Below are positions 15,590-23,544 of a stretch of 33,407 nt of DNA, one piece after another; within the stretch, counting starts at the first letter, position 1; every line of letters starts with the position of its first letter. The notes beneath the pieces were generated by a model, which saw only the letters and a list, made by a program, of their open reading frames with translations, was not told the DNA's origin and made no database searches. The position numbers were made by a program, and so were the translations under genes. This stretch comes from Polaromonas sp. AET17H-212 (lineage in GTDB: Bacteria > Pseudomonadota > Gammaproteobacteria > Burkholderiales > Burkholderiaceae_C), in the NCBI RefSeq assembly GCF_002379085.1, contig NZ_NBZW01000036.1:1-33407 (forward strand), written 5' to 3'.

Positions 15590-16357
15590 CTACAGGCTCG
15601 CCAAGGCCTGCAGCCGCAGGTGTGCCGCGTCGCCCGCATCCACCGGCAACTGCTGTTTGGCGCGCAGGTAGTGGTTGGTGAACACGTCCAGGTAAGCCTC
15701 CAGCGTCTGCGCCGCCTGGGTGTCACCGGCCAGCTCCAGGCACAGCGCGCCGACCTCCGAGGTGCAGAAGTGCGCGTCGCGCTGCGAGCGGCGCAGGCGG
15801 TAGCGTGACAGCTGCTCGCTCTGCAGGCTCAGCACCGGCAGCTTGTCCAGGTAAGGGCTTTTGCGAAACATCTTGCGCGCCTCGGGCCAGGTCGCGTCCA
15901 GCAGCACAAACAGCGGTCGCTTCGCCGGCGTGCCGTCCAACGCTTCGGCGGGCAACAGTGCCGTCACCACCCGCTCCTGCGCCACAAACTCCCCCGGAAA
16001 CACCAGATACGGCTGCCACTGCGGATCGGTCAGCAGCGCCAGCAGCCCGGGGTCGACCTCGGTGCGCGCCCAGCCAAAGGCAAAGGTGTCGGCCACCACA
16101 TCGGCAATCAGCCAGCCGGTGTTGCTGGGCTTGAGTGGCTCGATGTCGGCCATGACCAGGCACACTCCCGCCCGCACAGCCACGGCCGGGCGCAAGGCGC
16201 ACAGGCAGTGGCTGGGAACCAGCCGGCAACCGACGCAGCGCTCCCCGCGCGGGCCACCGCGCGCCAGAAAAGGTTTGGAGCTGCGCGCCAGGCGGGCGGC
16301 GCGCAGAAGGCTGACCGCATGAGGAAGGGCGTGAGGCGCTGGGGGCACGGGATTCAT
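15590..16357 (-). CDS. tapT: DTW-domain tRNA-uridine aminocarboxypropyltransferase
   Basis: A 255-residue DTW-domain protein. Cys41, 44, 51 and 53 (CVGCRLVPSHCLC) form the family's N-terminal metal-binding cluster. LVMADIEPLKPSNTGWLIAD and the signature LLDATWPEARKM (D154-x-T-W157) mark the SAM-dependent catalytic part; LSRYRLRRSQRDAHFCTSEV follows. E. coli TapT (YfiP) makes acp3U at position 47 of some tRNAs using the aminocarboxypropyl group of SAM. Length and motifs are normal. The stop abuts repeat copy 3. The gene is 19 bases after no leftward partner other than the VOC gene at 16392, whose start is on the far side, so co-transcription with that VOC gene (34-base gap) is likely. Confidence 0.88.
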   Translation of the reverse strand: MNPVPPAPHALPHAVSLLRAARLARSSKPFLARGGPRGERCVGCRLVPSHCLCALRPAVAVRAGVCLVMADIEPLKPSNTGWLIADVVADTFAFGWARTEVDPGLLALLTDPQWQPYLVFPGEFVAQERVVTALLPAEALDGTPAKRPLFVLLDATWPEARKMFRKSPYLDKLPVLSLQSEQLSRYRLRRSQRDAHFCTSEVGALCLELAGDTQAAQTLEAYLDVFTNHYLRAKQQLPVDAGDAAHLRLQALASL

Positions 16358-16391
16358 TCAGCGGCAGCTCGGCCTGCCCCAGCTTGACGGA

Positions 16392-16772
16392 TCAGGCAGC
16401 AGGCCGGTGAATCACGCACAGCTTGTTGCCGTCCGGGTCGCGCAGGTAGGCCAGGTAAGGCTTGCCCGGGTGGGTTTCGCGCACGCCCGGTGGGTCTTCA
16501 CAGGTGGTGCCGCCGTTCGCAACGCCGGCCGCATGGAAGGCGTCGCCCTGTTCCGCAGACTCCAGCTTGAAACCAATGGTGCTGCCGTTGCCATGGCAGG
16601 CCGGCTCGCCATTGATGGGCGTGGTGATGCCGAAGGTGCCACCGGGGCTGCGGTAGAAATAGCGGTTCTTGTTGGCGACGCCGGGCGCGATGCCCAGGGT
16701 GCCGAGCACCGCGTCATAAAACTTCTTCGAGGCTTCGAGGTCGCTGACGCCGACCATGACATGACTGAACAT
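16392..16772 (-). CDS. VOC family protein (glyoxalase-like), intact paralogue
   Basis: A 126-residue single VOC domain: MFSHVMVGVSDLEASKKFYD, then FYRSPGGTFGITTPINGEPACHG in two parts, and the C-terminal YLAYLRDPDGNKLCVIHRP. H4 and the C-terminal acidic/His positions could chelate metal as in dioxygenase-type members. The substrate is unknown. A broken duplicate lies at 19446-19664 and shares even the upstream sequence. It is followed after 34 bases by tapT on the same strand. Confidence 0.88.
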   Translation of the reverse strand: MFSHVMVGVSDLEASKKFYDAVLGTLGIAPGVANKNRYFYRSPGGTFGITTPINGEPACHGNGSTIGFKLESAEQGDAFHAAGVANGGTTCEDPPGVRETHPGKPYLAYLRDPDGNKLCVIHRPAA

Positions 16773-17103
16773 TGATGTTGTCTCCGTGAGGTGCCTGATG
16801 TAGGCGAAAGGTATCGGGCGATGGTAATGGATGGGCCACCGTTAGGCAAAAAGTTCTTCTGCAGGTTTGCGCATCAACTTCCAAGGCCTGGCGTGTGCAG
16901 GTGCAGCATGCTGCGATGCCGGAATGTATAGAAGGCATCGGCCATGAAGTGGGACAAGTAGACAAGGGGCACGGAGGTGTTGTGCAACAAAGACATTTGC
17001 GTCAACGAGTGTTCGTCGGCGCTCGATGCCAGGGCCGGTGTGTCCTTTACACGCCTAAACTGCTCAGGTCACAAATCGTATAACTATTCTTTGGGGGGAC
17101 CTT
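16773..17103. other. Intergenic region between divergent genes; duplicated block
   Basis: No gene is supported. A 28-base block at 16807-16834, containing ATGGTAATGGATGG, recurs with two mismatches at 19697-19724, in each case 32-34 bases upstream of a VOC start. It may carry the VOC promoter. GTATAACTATTC (about 17078-17090) is a possible -10 region for the lipoprotein at 17104. Confidence 0.55.
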
Positions 17104-17829
17104 ATGACAAACTCGTTGATAAACCGCTGTGCGTGCCTGGCCGTCTTGTTCGGCGCGCTGCTGCTCACTGGCTGCGCCACCAGATTCGAGAAGCAGGCTT
17201 TTAACAGTGAAGCCTCTTCTGGAATCAGGAAAATTGCCGTTCAGCAGTGGGATGACCAGGACGAGTATCCTGCCCGCGTCGTCAATCACCCGGGCATGAG
17301 TTTCGGGTTGATCGGTGCAGCCATCATGGCCGCCGATACCGCCAACAAAACCAAAAAACTCAACGACCTCCTGGACCCCAGGAAAACAAAAATCAACTCC
17401 GACTTCTATGCAAAAGCCCTGCCGGGCCTGCGGCAGCTCGGGTATGAAGTCGTCGCCGTGCCGTTAAAACGCGGCGTCAATCCAGCGGCCGTGAAAGAAA
17501 CCGAGCGCGTGACGACAGGGCAGGACGCGTTTCTGCAGTTGAACATCGAGGCGGCGTATCTTGCAGCAGGCGCATCGACCGCGTACTTTCCTTTTGTGGT
17601 CATGACCGCAGAGCTCAATGACAGCAAATCCAAGGCTCTTTTGTACAGAGAGGTCTACCACTACGGTTACAACGCCGGCGACAAGGATGTCGTGCATATT
17701 GAAGCCGCAGCCGACTGCAAATTCAGTGACATCGACAAACTGGTGGCCGACATCGAAAAAACCAGATCCTGCCTGACGGCCAGTGTCGACATTCTGGTCA
17801 AGCAGATCGTGGCTGACCTGAAAAAGTAA
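17104..17829 (+). CDS. Predicted lipoprotein of unknown function
   Basis: A 241-residue protein with a type II signal peptide, ending in LLTGC (Cys24). The mature part contains IRKIAVQQWDDQDEYPARVV, a hydrophobic glycine-rich stretch SFGLIGAAIMAAD, and LPGLRQLGYEVVAVPLKRG, which looks like an alpha/beta domain. Two Cys residues, in AADCKF and KTRSCLT, may form a disulphide. GGGGGG stands just before the start. The next gene begins 24 bases after its stop, so the two are probably co-expressed in the envelope. I do not recognise a characterised family. Confidence 0.82.
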   Translation: MTNSLINRCACLAVLFGALLLTGCATRFEKQAFNSEASSGIRKIAVQQWDDQDEYPARVVNHPGMSFGLIGAAIMAADTANKTKKLNDLLDPRKTKINSDFYAKALPGLRQLGYEVVAVPLKRGVNPAAVKETERVTTGQDAFLQLNIEAAYLAAGASTAYFPFVVMTAELNDSKSKALLYREVYHYGYNAGDKDVVHIEAAADCKFSDIDKLVADIEKTRSCLTASVDILVKQIVADLKK

Positions 17830-17853
17830 GTTCGCCCACTGACGCCTCAACAC

Positions 17854-18510
17854 ATGCGCCATCTCTTCATCCGTCTGGCGGCGGCAGGTTGCCTGGCCGC
17901 TGTTCATCTGGTGGGCAACGCGCAAGACCCTGCGCCGCTTGCCACCCAGAACGCGGCCCCCGCCGCGCAAGGCACGGCGCCCTGTTGCCAGCAATTGAAG
18001 ACGCTGGCCAGGGTGCCCCTTCCGCTTGAAAAAACCGAGTTGAGGCTGGACGAAAAATCCCCTGCTCATGACTTTGGACAAGGCGCACAGGCGTTGTTGT
18101 TGCTGGAGCTTCCGGCCTACACGAAGACATATACCGTCAGCATCGCCAGCCTTCCCCAGGCTGGCGGCGCGGGTAACGCCAACGAACTCACGCACGTCGC
18201 CATGCGCATTGAAACGCTGGATGCGGACTTTTCGCCCCTCAGGGTGTACCCCCACACCGGCATGAAGAAGCGCGGCCATGGGTATGAGAAGACGATCTTC
18301 ATCAACCCCTCCAACCAGAACGAACGCTACCTGCTGATTTACGGGGCCTTGAACCTCGAGCCTGCACAGGTCACCGTGTCCAGGACCGATGTCGTGTTTG
18401 TCGGCACGGGCTTCTTCATTGGCGGCATCGACAACGCCTTCACGCTGAGGGCCACCAGCAGCGGCGTGCTTCAGGTTGAAGCCAAGGGCCTGCAACCCGC
18501 GAAACCATAA
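17854..18510 (+). CDS. Exported protein resembling MalM family
   Basis: A 218-residue exported protein with signal peptide ending near VGNAQD. The mature N-terminus has CC (44-45) followed by a pattern I associate with MalM: CCQQLKTLARVPLPLEK, LDEKSPAHDFGQGAQALLLLELP, then beta-rich segments and FINPSNQNERYLLIYG. MalM is a periplasmic protein of the E. coli maltose operon with unclear function. No maltose genes are nearby, so the relation is by domain only. It follows the lipoprotein gene by 24 bases and may work with it. The family call is moderately sure. Confidence 0.6.
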   Translation: MRHLFIRLAAAGCLAAVHLVGNAQDPAPLATQNAAPAAQGTAPCCQQLKTLARVPLPLEKTELRLDEKSPAHDFGQGAQALLLLELPAYTKTYTVSIASLPQAGGAGNANELTHVAMRIETLDADFSPLRVYPHTGMKKRGHGYEKTIFINPSNQNERYLLIYGALNLEPAQVTVSRTDVVFVGTGFFIGGIDNAFTLRATSSGVLQVEAKGLQPAKP

Positions 18511-18641
18511 GCTGCGAGTGCGCGCGGCGTCACGGCGCCCCTGCGCTCGCCGGGGTCAGCCGGCCGCCGGGTCAAGCGCCCGGCCGGTGCAAGGCGCAGC
18601 GCTTGTTGCCATTGGGGAAGCTGGACGGCTCTCAGCCGTGC

Positions 18642-19250
18642 TCAGCGGCTGTCCACGCATTCAAGTTCAAACAGCGGCACATCGAGCTGGCGGCTCAGCC
18701 ACACGCCGCCGCCAATTTCGGTCAGGCCCTCGCGCAGGCCGCGCCGGTACAGCTGCGCCGGGTGGCGATGCAGGCGTGGGTCGGCCAGTTCGTCGTCGAT
18801 GACGTCGCGCTCGTAGTCTTCGCGCGTGGCGGCCTCCACATACAGCGCGCCCCGGCACAAGCGGCCCAGGTTGTGCAGGGCCCGCTTCAGGTCGGGCGCG
18901 CTCAGGTAGGGCAGCACGGCCTGGCAGATCACCAGGTCGAACGGCTCGGCAGAAGCGTAGTCCACCACCGACCCACGCTCCCAGCCAAACCGTTCGCACA
19001 GGTACGCGCTGTACTCCACGCCCTGGTAACTCGCATCAGGAAAGTGCTTGGCCACAATCTCGCGCCACACGCCAATGCCGCAGCCCATGTCCAGCACCCG
19101 CTTCACGGGCACGCGCAGGTACTTGAGGTAGCTGCACACAAAGGTGCCCAGGCGCTCGACATGCGCCGGGTCCACCACGCCGGTCTTCTCGTCAAAGTAA
19201 TAGCGCTGGTAGTACGCTTCATCGAACCATTGATCACTTGCAGATTTCAT
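18642..19250 (-). CDS. Class I SAM-dependent methyltransferase
   Basis: A 202-residue methyltransferase. Motif I is VLDMGCGIGVWREI (52-65), the acidic post-motif is YQGVEYSAYLCERFGW, motif IV is FDLVICQAVLPYL and post-IV is LKRALHNLGRLCRGALYVEA. The N-terminus (WFDEAYYQRYYFD) is typical of a common subgroup acting on small molecules. The substrate is not predictable. The ATG at 19250 is preceded by an AAGAAGAG purine stretch. The gene converges with the MalM-like gene; the 131 bases between them are GC-rich and without a gene. Confidence 0.86.
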   Translation of the reverse strand: MKSASDQWFDEAYYQRYYFDEKTGVVDPAHVERLGTFVCSYLKYLRVPVKRVLDMGCGIGVWREIVAKHFPDASYQGVEYSAYLCERFGWERGSVVDYASAEPFDLVICQAVLPYLSAPDLKRALHNLGRLCRGALYVEAATREDYERDVIDDELADPRLHRHPAQLYRRGLREGLTEIGGGVWLSRQLDVPLFELECVDSR

Positions 19251-19445
19251 GCGCTTCGCTCTTCTTTCTTCTGCAGTCCGTCAGCATGCTGCGCGACGGC
19301 AACAGCGCACGAGGCGTACGGCAATGTTTCAGGGAACATGAGGCAAGGCCCCAGGTGCATGCCATGGAGTATGGCGCAGGGGGAAGAAATGGCGGGTTCG
19401 TGGGTGCGGCTTGGGATGGTGAGGCCCTCACGCTGACGTCACTGT

Positions 19446-19664
19446 TCAGGCGGCGCAGCCGTGAAGCCGATGGTGCTCATTGCCGTGGCAAGCCGGCTCG
19501 CCTTCGAGAGGCGTGGTGATCGCGACGCTACCCGTTGGGCTGCGATGGAAATAGCGGTTCTTGTTCGCCGTGCCCGGGGCGATGCTTAACGTGTCGACCA
19601 GTGCGTCATAAAACTTCTTCGAGGCCTCAAGGTCATTCACACCAAGAACCACATGACGGAACAT
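19446..19664 (-). pseudogene. Truncated, frameshifted VOC-domain duplicate
   Basis: The first 62 residues (MFRHVVLGVNDLEASKKFYD to GEPACHGN) closely match the intact VOC gene at 16392-16772. Then the frame shifts: two bases appear lost after GGCAATG. The other frame continues STIGF as in the paralogue, and then similarity ends altogether. About half the domain, including the C-terminal metal-ligand region, is missing. The upstream block is duplicated too, so a whole gene with its promoter was copied and later decayed. A short 72-residue product might still be made, but it cannot fold as a VOC domain. Confidence 0.82.
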
Positions 19665-20013
19665 TGCTTCCTCCGTGGGCCGCCCGGGGATGGGCCAAAG
19701 GGATCGGGGGATGGTAATGGATGGTTGGTCACTGAAGCGAGGCCGCTGTCGGTTTGCGCTGGGAGCTTAGTCGGTAGACGATATGGATGATGAGCAGCAG
19801 TGGCGGTCGAAAAAATCTCATCTGAATTGAGGATGTGAATAGGGATTAACTGTGCCACCATCTCACGGCAAATCGACAAAGCCTTATCCACCAAGTAATT
19901 CCTAGTTGCCCAAATGCAAACACATGCAGGCGGTGCAATTCATGACATCAAGGAAAGTTATGCCAACTCAATTAGATCAATTTTGTTTGCCTTTAAGTGC
20001 CATATGCAGGTCG
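19665..20013. other. Left edge of AT-rich island, no supported gene
   Basis: Starts with the VOC upstream block (19697-19724) in normal GC-rich sequence, and turns AT-rich at about 19800. AGTCGGTAGA at 19769-19778 is repeated inverted at 23410-23419 at the other edge. An in-frame ATG at 19960 with AAGGA upstream is an alternative start for the following gene. Confidence 0.55.
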
Positions 20014-20520
20014 ATGGCCGATTGGAAAGACTTTTCAGCAATTGCAGGAACCGCAGTGGCGGTAGTGACCGCAGGGGTCGCCCTTTGGAAGACCTTTACG
20101 GAGATAAGAAAGAATCGTGAGCAACGAGAGGCCGAACTTCGACTGAAAAGGACAGAGTTCACTTTAGCTCAGCATCGCAGACTTTTCGATGATCCTGTCT
20201 TATCAAAGGTGCTTCGTTTAATTGATGGAGATTCATCTGCGCTGGCCGATCCAAGCATGTGGGACCCAAAGCGGAAGTACCTAACCTTTATTGAAGAGCT
20301 CTGCTTGCTAATTAAGGCCGGATACATCAAAAAAAATGTTGCGCTTTATCTATTTGGGTACTATGCGGAAGCAGCATTCGGTGGAAAGAACTTTAGAACT
20401 GGGATGGCGTGGGAGGCGCGTTATTGGGGGTTGTTCTTTGGATTTGCCGAAGAGGCAAGGGAATTCTTGAGGCAAGCGGCAGATGGAAAGCCTATAAATT
20501 TCGAAGAGATGGGGATCTAA
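20014..20520 (+). CDS. Single-TM protein of AT-rich island, operon with caspase-like gene
   Basis: A 168-residue protein from the ATG at 20014; the ATG at 19960 has a better RBS and would add 18 residues. The N-terminus has one membrane segment (FSAIAGTAVAVVTAGVALW), followed by a charged coiled-coil-like helix (FTEIRKNREQREAELRLKR). Then comes a helical cytosolic domain with HRRLFDDPVLSKVLRLIDGD, KRKYLTFIEELCLLIKAGYI and a Trp/Phe-rich part (WEARYWGLFFGFAEEAREF). No known family is recognised. Its stop overlaps the next start (TAATG), so the two products are probably made in fixed ratio. I infer a membrane-anchored sensor or effector partner of the peptidase-like protein. Confidence 0.75.
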   Translation: MADWKDFSAIAGTAVAVVTAGVALWKTFTEIRKNREQREAELRLKRTEFTLAQHRRLFDDPVLSKVLRLIDGDSSALADPSMWDPKRKYLTFIEELCLLIKAGYIKKNVALYLFGYYAEAAFGGKNFRTGMAWEARYWGLFFGFAEEAREFLRQAADGKPINFEEMGI

Positions 20521-21167
20521 TGAAGCCAATTCTTACCCTGTTGGAGGGGAAGTGGTTTGCAAACAGACACGTTTCAACGAGAGACCTCTTTGTTCCGCTT
20601 TTCTCCGTGTGGACGAGAAATCCTCTGGAAACTTGCCACCACGAGCAATTTACAAATGAACAGGCATTTCGATCGGCAGTCAAATACGCATTTCAAAATC
20701 ATCGGGCGTCAACAATTTACATTGGCGCACATGGAGATAGCAGAAAAATTCATGGATTTCATGAAAACGGCATATCTGTCACGGTGATTAAGAACGCAAT
20801 CTGCAAACAGCCTCCGGGCACAAAACGAGGAATCTATTTCGGCGCTTGCAACTTTGTGACCGCCCGGAACGCAGAGGTACTCCTTAAAAATTGCGATAGA
20901 TTGTCTTGGGTGGCTGGATACGACGCATCGGTCAATTGGACAGACTCCGGCATTCTTGACCTTTACTTTTTTCGTCACCTTCTCTTTCCAACTCCAGGGC
21001 GTGGCAACCTCAGACCCGCGACACCAAAGCGTCGACTCGAGCACGCGGTCGCGAAAGTTCAGGACGATTTGGGGCCCCTTGCAACCAGGCTGAAATTTAA
21101 AGTCTACACACGCAAACACGGCGGCGGTGTAATAGAACTCATGAGCAATGACATCGAAGAAATATAG
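20520..21167 (+). CDS. Putative caspase/CHAT-fold cysteine peptidase-like protein
   Basis: A 215-residue protein with the two hallmarks of clan CD peptidases: a hydrophobic strand ending in His-Gly (STIYIGAHGDS, H71) and, about 40 residues on, a strand ending in Ala-Cys (RGIYFGACNFV, C110). The following SWVAGYDASVNWTDSGILDLYFF is placed where CHAT/caspase-like proteins have a further strand and helix. This is motif recognition only; no profile search was possible. It starts within the stop codon of the TM gene (TAATG). Codon use is AT-rich like the rest of the island. I infer a protease that, with its membrane partner, could act in abortive infection or regulated cell death. An inactive caspase-like fold is also possible. 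Confidence 0.6.
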   Translation: MKPILTLLEGKWFANRHVSTRDLFVPLFSVWTRNPLETCHHEQFTNEQAFRSAVKYAFQNHRASTIYIGAHGDSRKIHGFHENGISVTVIKNAICKQPPGTKRGIYFGACNFVTARNAEVLLKNCDRLSWVAGYDASVNWTDSGILDLYFFRHLLFPTPGRGNLRPATPKRRLEHAVAKVQDDLGPLATRLKFKVYTRKHGGGVIELMSNDIEEI

Positions 21168-21229
21168 GCCGTCATCGACTTAGCAATAGACATAGACCAT
21201 GTAACGTTTTCAGCCGATGAAGCCGTGCT

Positions 21230-23023
21230 CTAGTCCTCATCGACAGAAATGCTTCTGAATTGTTCAAGCGCTTCGATTAGCTCTCTAAGATCTGTCGGAA
21301 TTTCATGGACCCCAAACATAGAAGCTACTTGTACGTCGCTAACTGAAACTTGCACCAGCTCTTGAATCTTTGTGTTCAATCTGGCTAACATCTCTTTCCC
21401 AGGAAGAAGCGCCAATCTAGCCTGCGGGATATTCCATGCAATCTCGAATTCTTCGATAGCCTTTTTATTAATTGTTGCGGGATCTAGATTCGGCTGAATT
21501 TTCTTGGCGATGTCTAGATTGCGCGCTAAAACTTGCGATAGCACGCTGCTCTTGACCTCTGACGCGATGTCATCAAGAAAACCTGCAATGTCGGGACATT
21601 CGAGTAGATCAGTGCCGATACGGCGAGCACGTTCAGCGAGCCTAGACTTCACCGCTCTTGTCAGTACACTGACATTTAATAAGTAGTTTTCAATTTCTTT
21701 GCATTTGTGGACATATAGAAATGCGGCGTGCTTTTTTAGCTCTGCTTCTACTTGTTTAACTTCGTCTTTCGATCGATAGTCTCGATCCAATACAACAGCT
21801 CTAGCCATTTTAGAACCAATAGTTAACTCGATACCCTTGGCCAGGTCCTCCATTCTTCTGGGGTTGAATCCATCTAACTTAACTAACGCAAAGTCAGTTC
21901 GATTTGCCAATCTATCAAACCCCATGGTTCTCGCAAAACGAGCTAATACATCGAAATCTAGACCCTCAACAAAAATGATGCGTCGAGTTTTTGCAATTTG
22001 AGTCAGCGTTGGATTGAGATTGGATCCGAGCACAGAAAAGACACGCTTTATTTGGCTAGCATCCTTGACTCTAGACGCGGATTTTCGCTTCTTATTGATT
22101 GTTAACAGGCTACCCGGGTCAGTCTCAGAAATAATCTCGGTTGAATGCGTCGCGATCAAGATATCCGGCCCGAGATCTCGCAAGAGTGCGACTAGCTGTC
22201 GTTGGAGATCCGCATGAAGGTATATGTCTGGCTCATCAATGACGAGGAGTCCTGCGCCGGACGACTTCACTATGTGCGTGAGCATTTGACACCATACTTG
22301 GAAGCCGTATCCTGCCCAGCATATTTCTCGAGGAAATCTTTCTTCTGGGCAGAACATCTTTAACACCCTGGATTGCGGAGTATTGCCGGGCTGGATTTCA
22401 GGCTTCTCAATATCCATGCCGGGCCAGGTGCTCTGAATGAGCGCTCTAAACTGATCAAATTGATCGGGATAGTGATGCCAGATATTTCTAAAATTTCTCG
22501 ATGCTCCACTCGTCATTAATGCTCGCCTAGCGGCCTCTTCTTGGTAGAGTAATTCGTTCTGCTCTACCGGGCCGAGAATCGGGACGAAGCCGACGCTCAC
22601 ATCAAATTTCTGCTTGAAGGTTGTTGGTGTATTCGCTCTGTCGCCGTATGAGTCTGGAAGGAGAAAACATGCGCCTTGCTCAGGAAAATGCAGAATTAAC
22701 CTGTTTCCATTTGACAATCGAAAGGTTACTTCTGCAGGCTCAGAATCATCGTAGTCATGAAAAATATTCTCTGCCGATATTGGCAAATCTGCGATGTTGA
22801 ATCTGTGTCCCCAACGTCGTATTCCATTGGCGTGGACTTGTTCCGCGTTACGGGAGCGGGCTCGACGGAGACCTTCGGCTAGTATTCTAAAAACCCCAAT
22901 AATTGTCGACTTTCCTGCGTTGTTTGGCCCAACTAAAACATTGAAGTCTTGCAAGCTTATCTGGAAGCTATGAAACGCTTTGTATCGTTTGAAGTGAACG
23001 GAGGTAATGCGAGTTGAAGCCAT
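21230..23023 (-). CDS. OLD-family ATPase-TOPRIM protein
   Basis: A 597-residue protein. An ABC/SMC-type ATPase has Walker A GPNNAGKST (32-40), Walker B LLVIDEPDIYLH (259-270) and H293 in ATHSTEII. It is followed by a TOPRIM nuclease domain: E353 in RRIIFVEGLDFDVL, D413-x-D415 in AVVLDRDYRS, and the KCKEIENYLL motif (440-449). This order is that of the P2 Old family: DNA- and ATP-dependent nucleases that act in phage exclusion. No UvrD-like helicase is adjacent, so it is a class 1 (stand-alone) type rather than Gabija. It converges on the caspase-like gene with 62 bases between stops. The C-terminal 150 residues are helical and unassigned. Confidence 0.87.
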   Translation of the reverse strand: MASTRITSVHFKRYKAFHSFQISLQDFNVLVGPNNAGKSTIIGVFRILAEGLRRARSRNAEQVHANGIRRWGHRFNIADLPISAENIFHDYDDSEPAEVTFRLSNGNRLILHFPEQGACFLLPDSYGDRANTPTTFKQKFDVSVGFVPILGPVEQNELLYQEEAARRALMTSGASRNFRNIWHHYPDQFDQFRALIQSTWPGMDIEKPEIQPGNTPQSRVLKMFCPEERFPREICWAGYGFQVWCQMLTHIVKSSGAGLLVIDEPDIYLHADLQRQLVALLRDLGPDILIATHSTEIISETDPGSLLTINKKRKSASRVKDASQIKRVFSVLGSNLNPTLTQIAKTRRIIFVEGLDFDVLARFARTMGFDRLANRTDFALVKLDGFNPRRMEDLAKGIELTIGSKMARAVVLDRDYRSKDEVKQVEAELKKHAAFLYVHKCKEIENYLLNVSVLTRAVKSRLAERARRIGTDLLECPDIAGFLDDIASEVKSSVLSQVLARNLDIAKKIQPNLDPATINKKAIEEFEIAWNIPQARLALLPGKEMLARLNTKIQELVQVSVSDVQVASMFGVHEIPTDLRELIEALEQFRSISVDED

Positions 23024-23544
23024 AACTGCCGGTTGCTCAATAAGTAAGTTTATCTATTCGAAATTTATGGGATCAAGGACGGATATTTTGACGACCATTA
23101 ATTGCTGTTCAAGTCGAAGCTCTATTAAAAAAGATTACAAGCGATTGCCGAACATACAAAAATTGAGCGTTGTTCATGGCGAAGCCGGCGCATCTTTAAC
23201 TAGCTATAGCCAGCATTTCATTCTTTCAATATTGGCAACACCGTCAACAATGCCCGGTTCAGTGTACGAATTGATACATCATGGCCTTCAAAACACAACA
23301 GCGATAGAGTGACTACGTTATTCCGGGGACTTCATCACCGCGAAATTGCGTAGATTCCCTAGGGTAAATAAATCACAAAATTCAGAGTGAGCCGAGACTT
23401 GACGCGATATCTACCGACTGGGGTTGCGATGCGCGTCAAGTCCCACTGGTTCAACCAGACCTATGCCCCGATGCCGCCCGAGGCATTGGGGGGTGAGCGG
23501 CTTCAGGTATCGTCGTCCCATCTTTCCAACCTTCAGGCTCTCCC
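23024..23544. other. Right edge of AT-rich island, no supported gene
   Basis: AT-rich up to about 23395, then GC-rich. One open frame (23007-23312) has no RBS or family features. At the edge, GACTTGACGCG (23396-23406) is repeated inverted at 23432-23442 with 25 bases between. The 10-base sequence matching the left edge (TCTACCGACT, 23410-23419) lies inside that loop. Confidence 0.55.
23047..23076 (-). promoter_or_regulatory. Possible promoter of the OLD-type gene
   Basis: Reading leftward, TTGATC (23076-23071) and TAAACT (23052-23047) are 18 bases apart, about 23 bases before the ATG at 23023. The match to the sigma-70 consensus is moderate in AT-rich DNA. Confidence 0.35.

Noticed and set aside
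21230..23023. Gabija system
   Set aside because: GajA is similar in architecture, but no UvrD-like GajB gene is adjacent on either side.
23007..23312. Short plus-strand open frame at the right end of the AT-rich island
   Set aside because: It overlaps the start of the OLD-type gene, has no RBS, and its sequence lacks any domain or regular structure.
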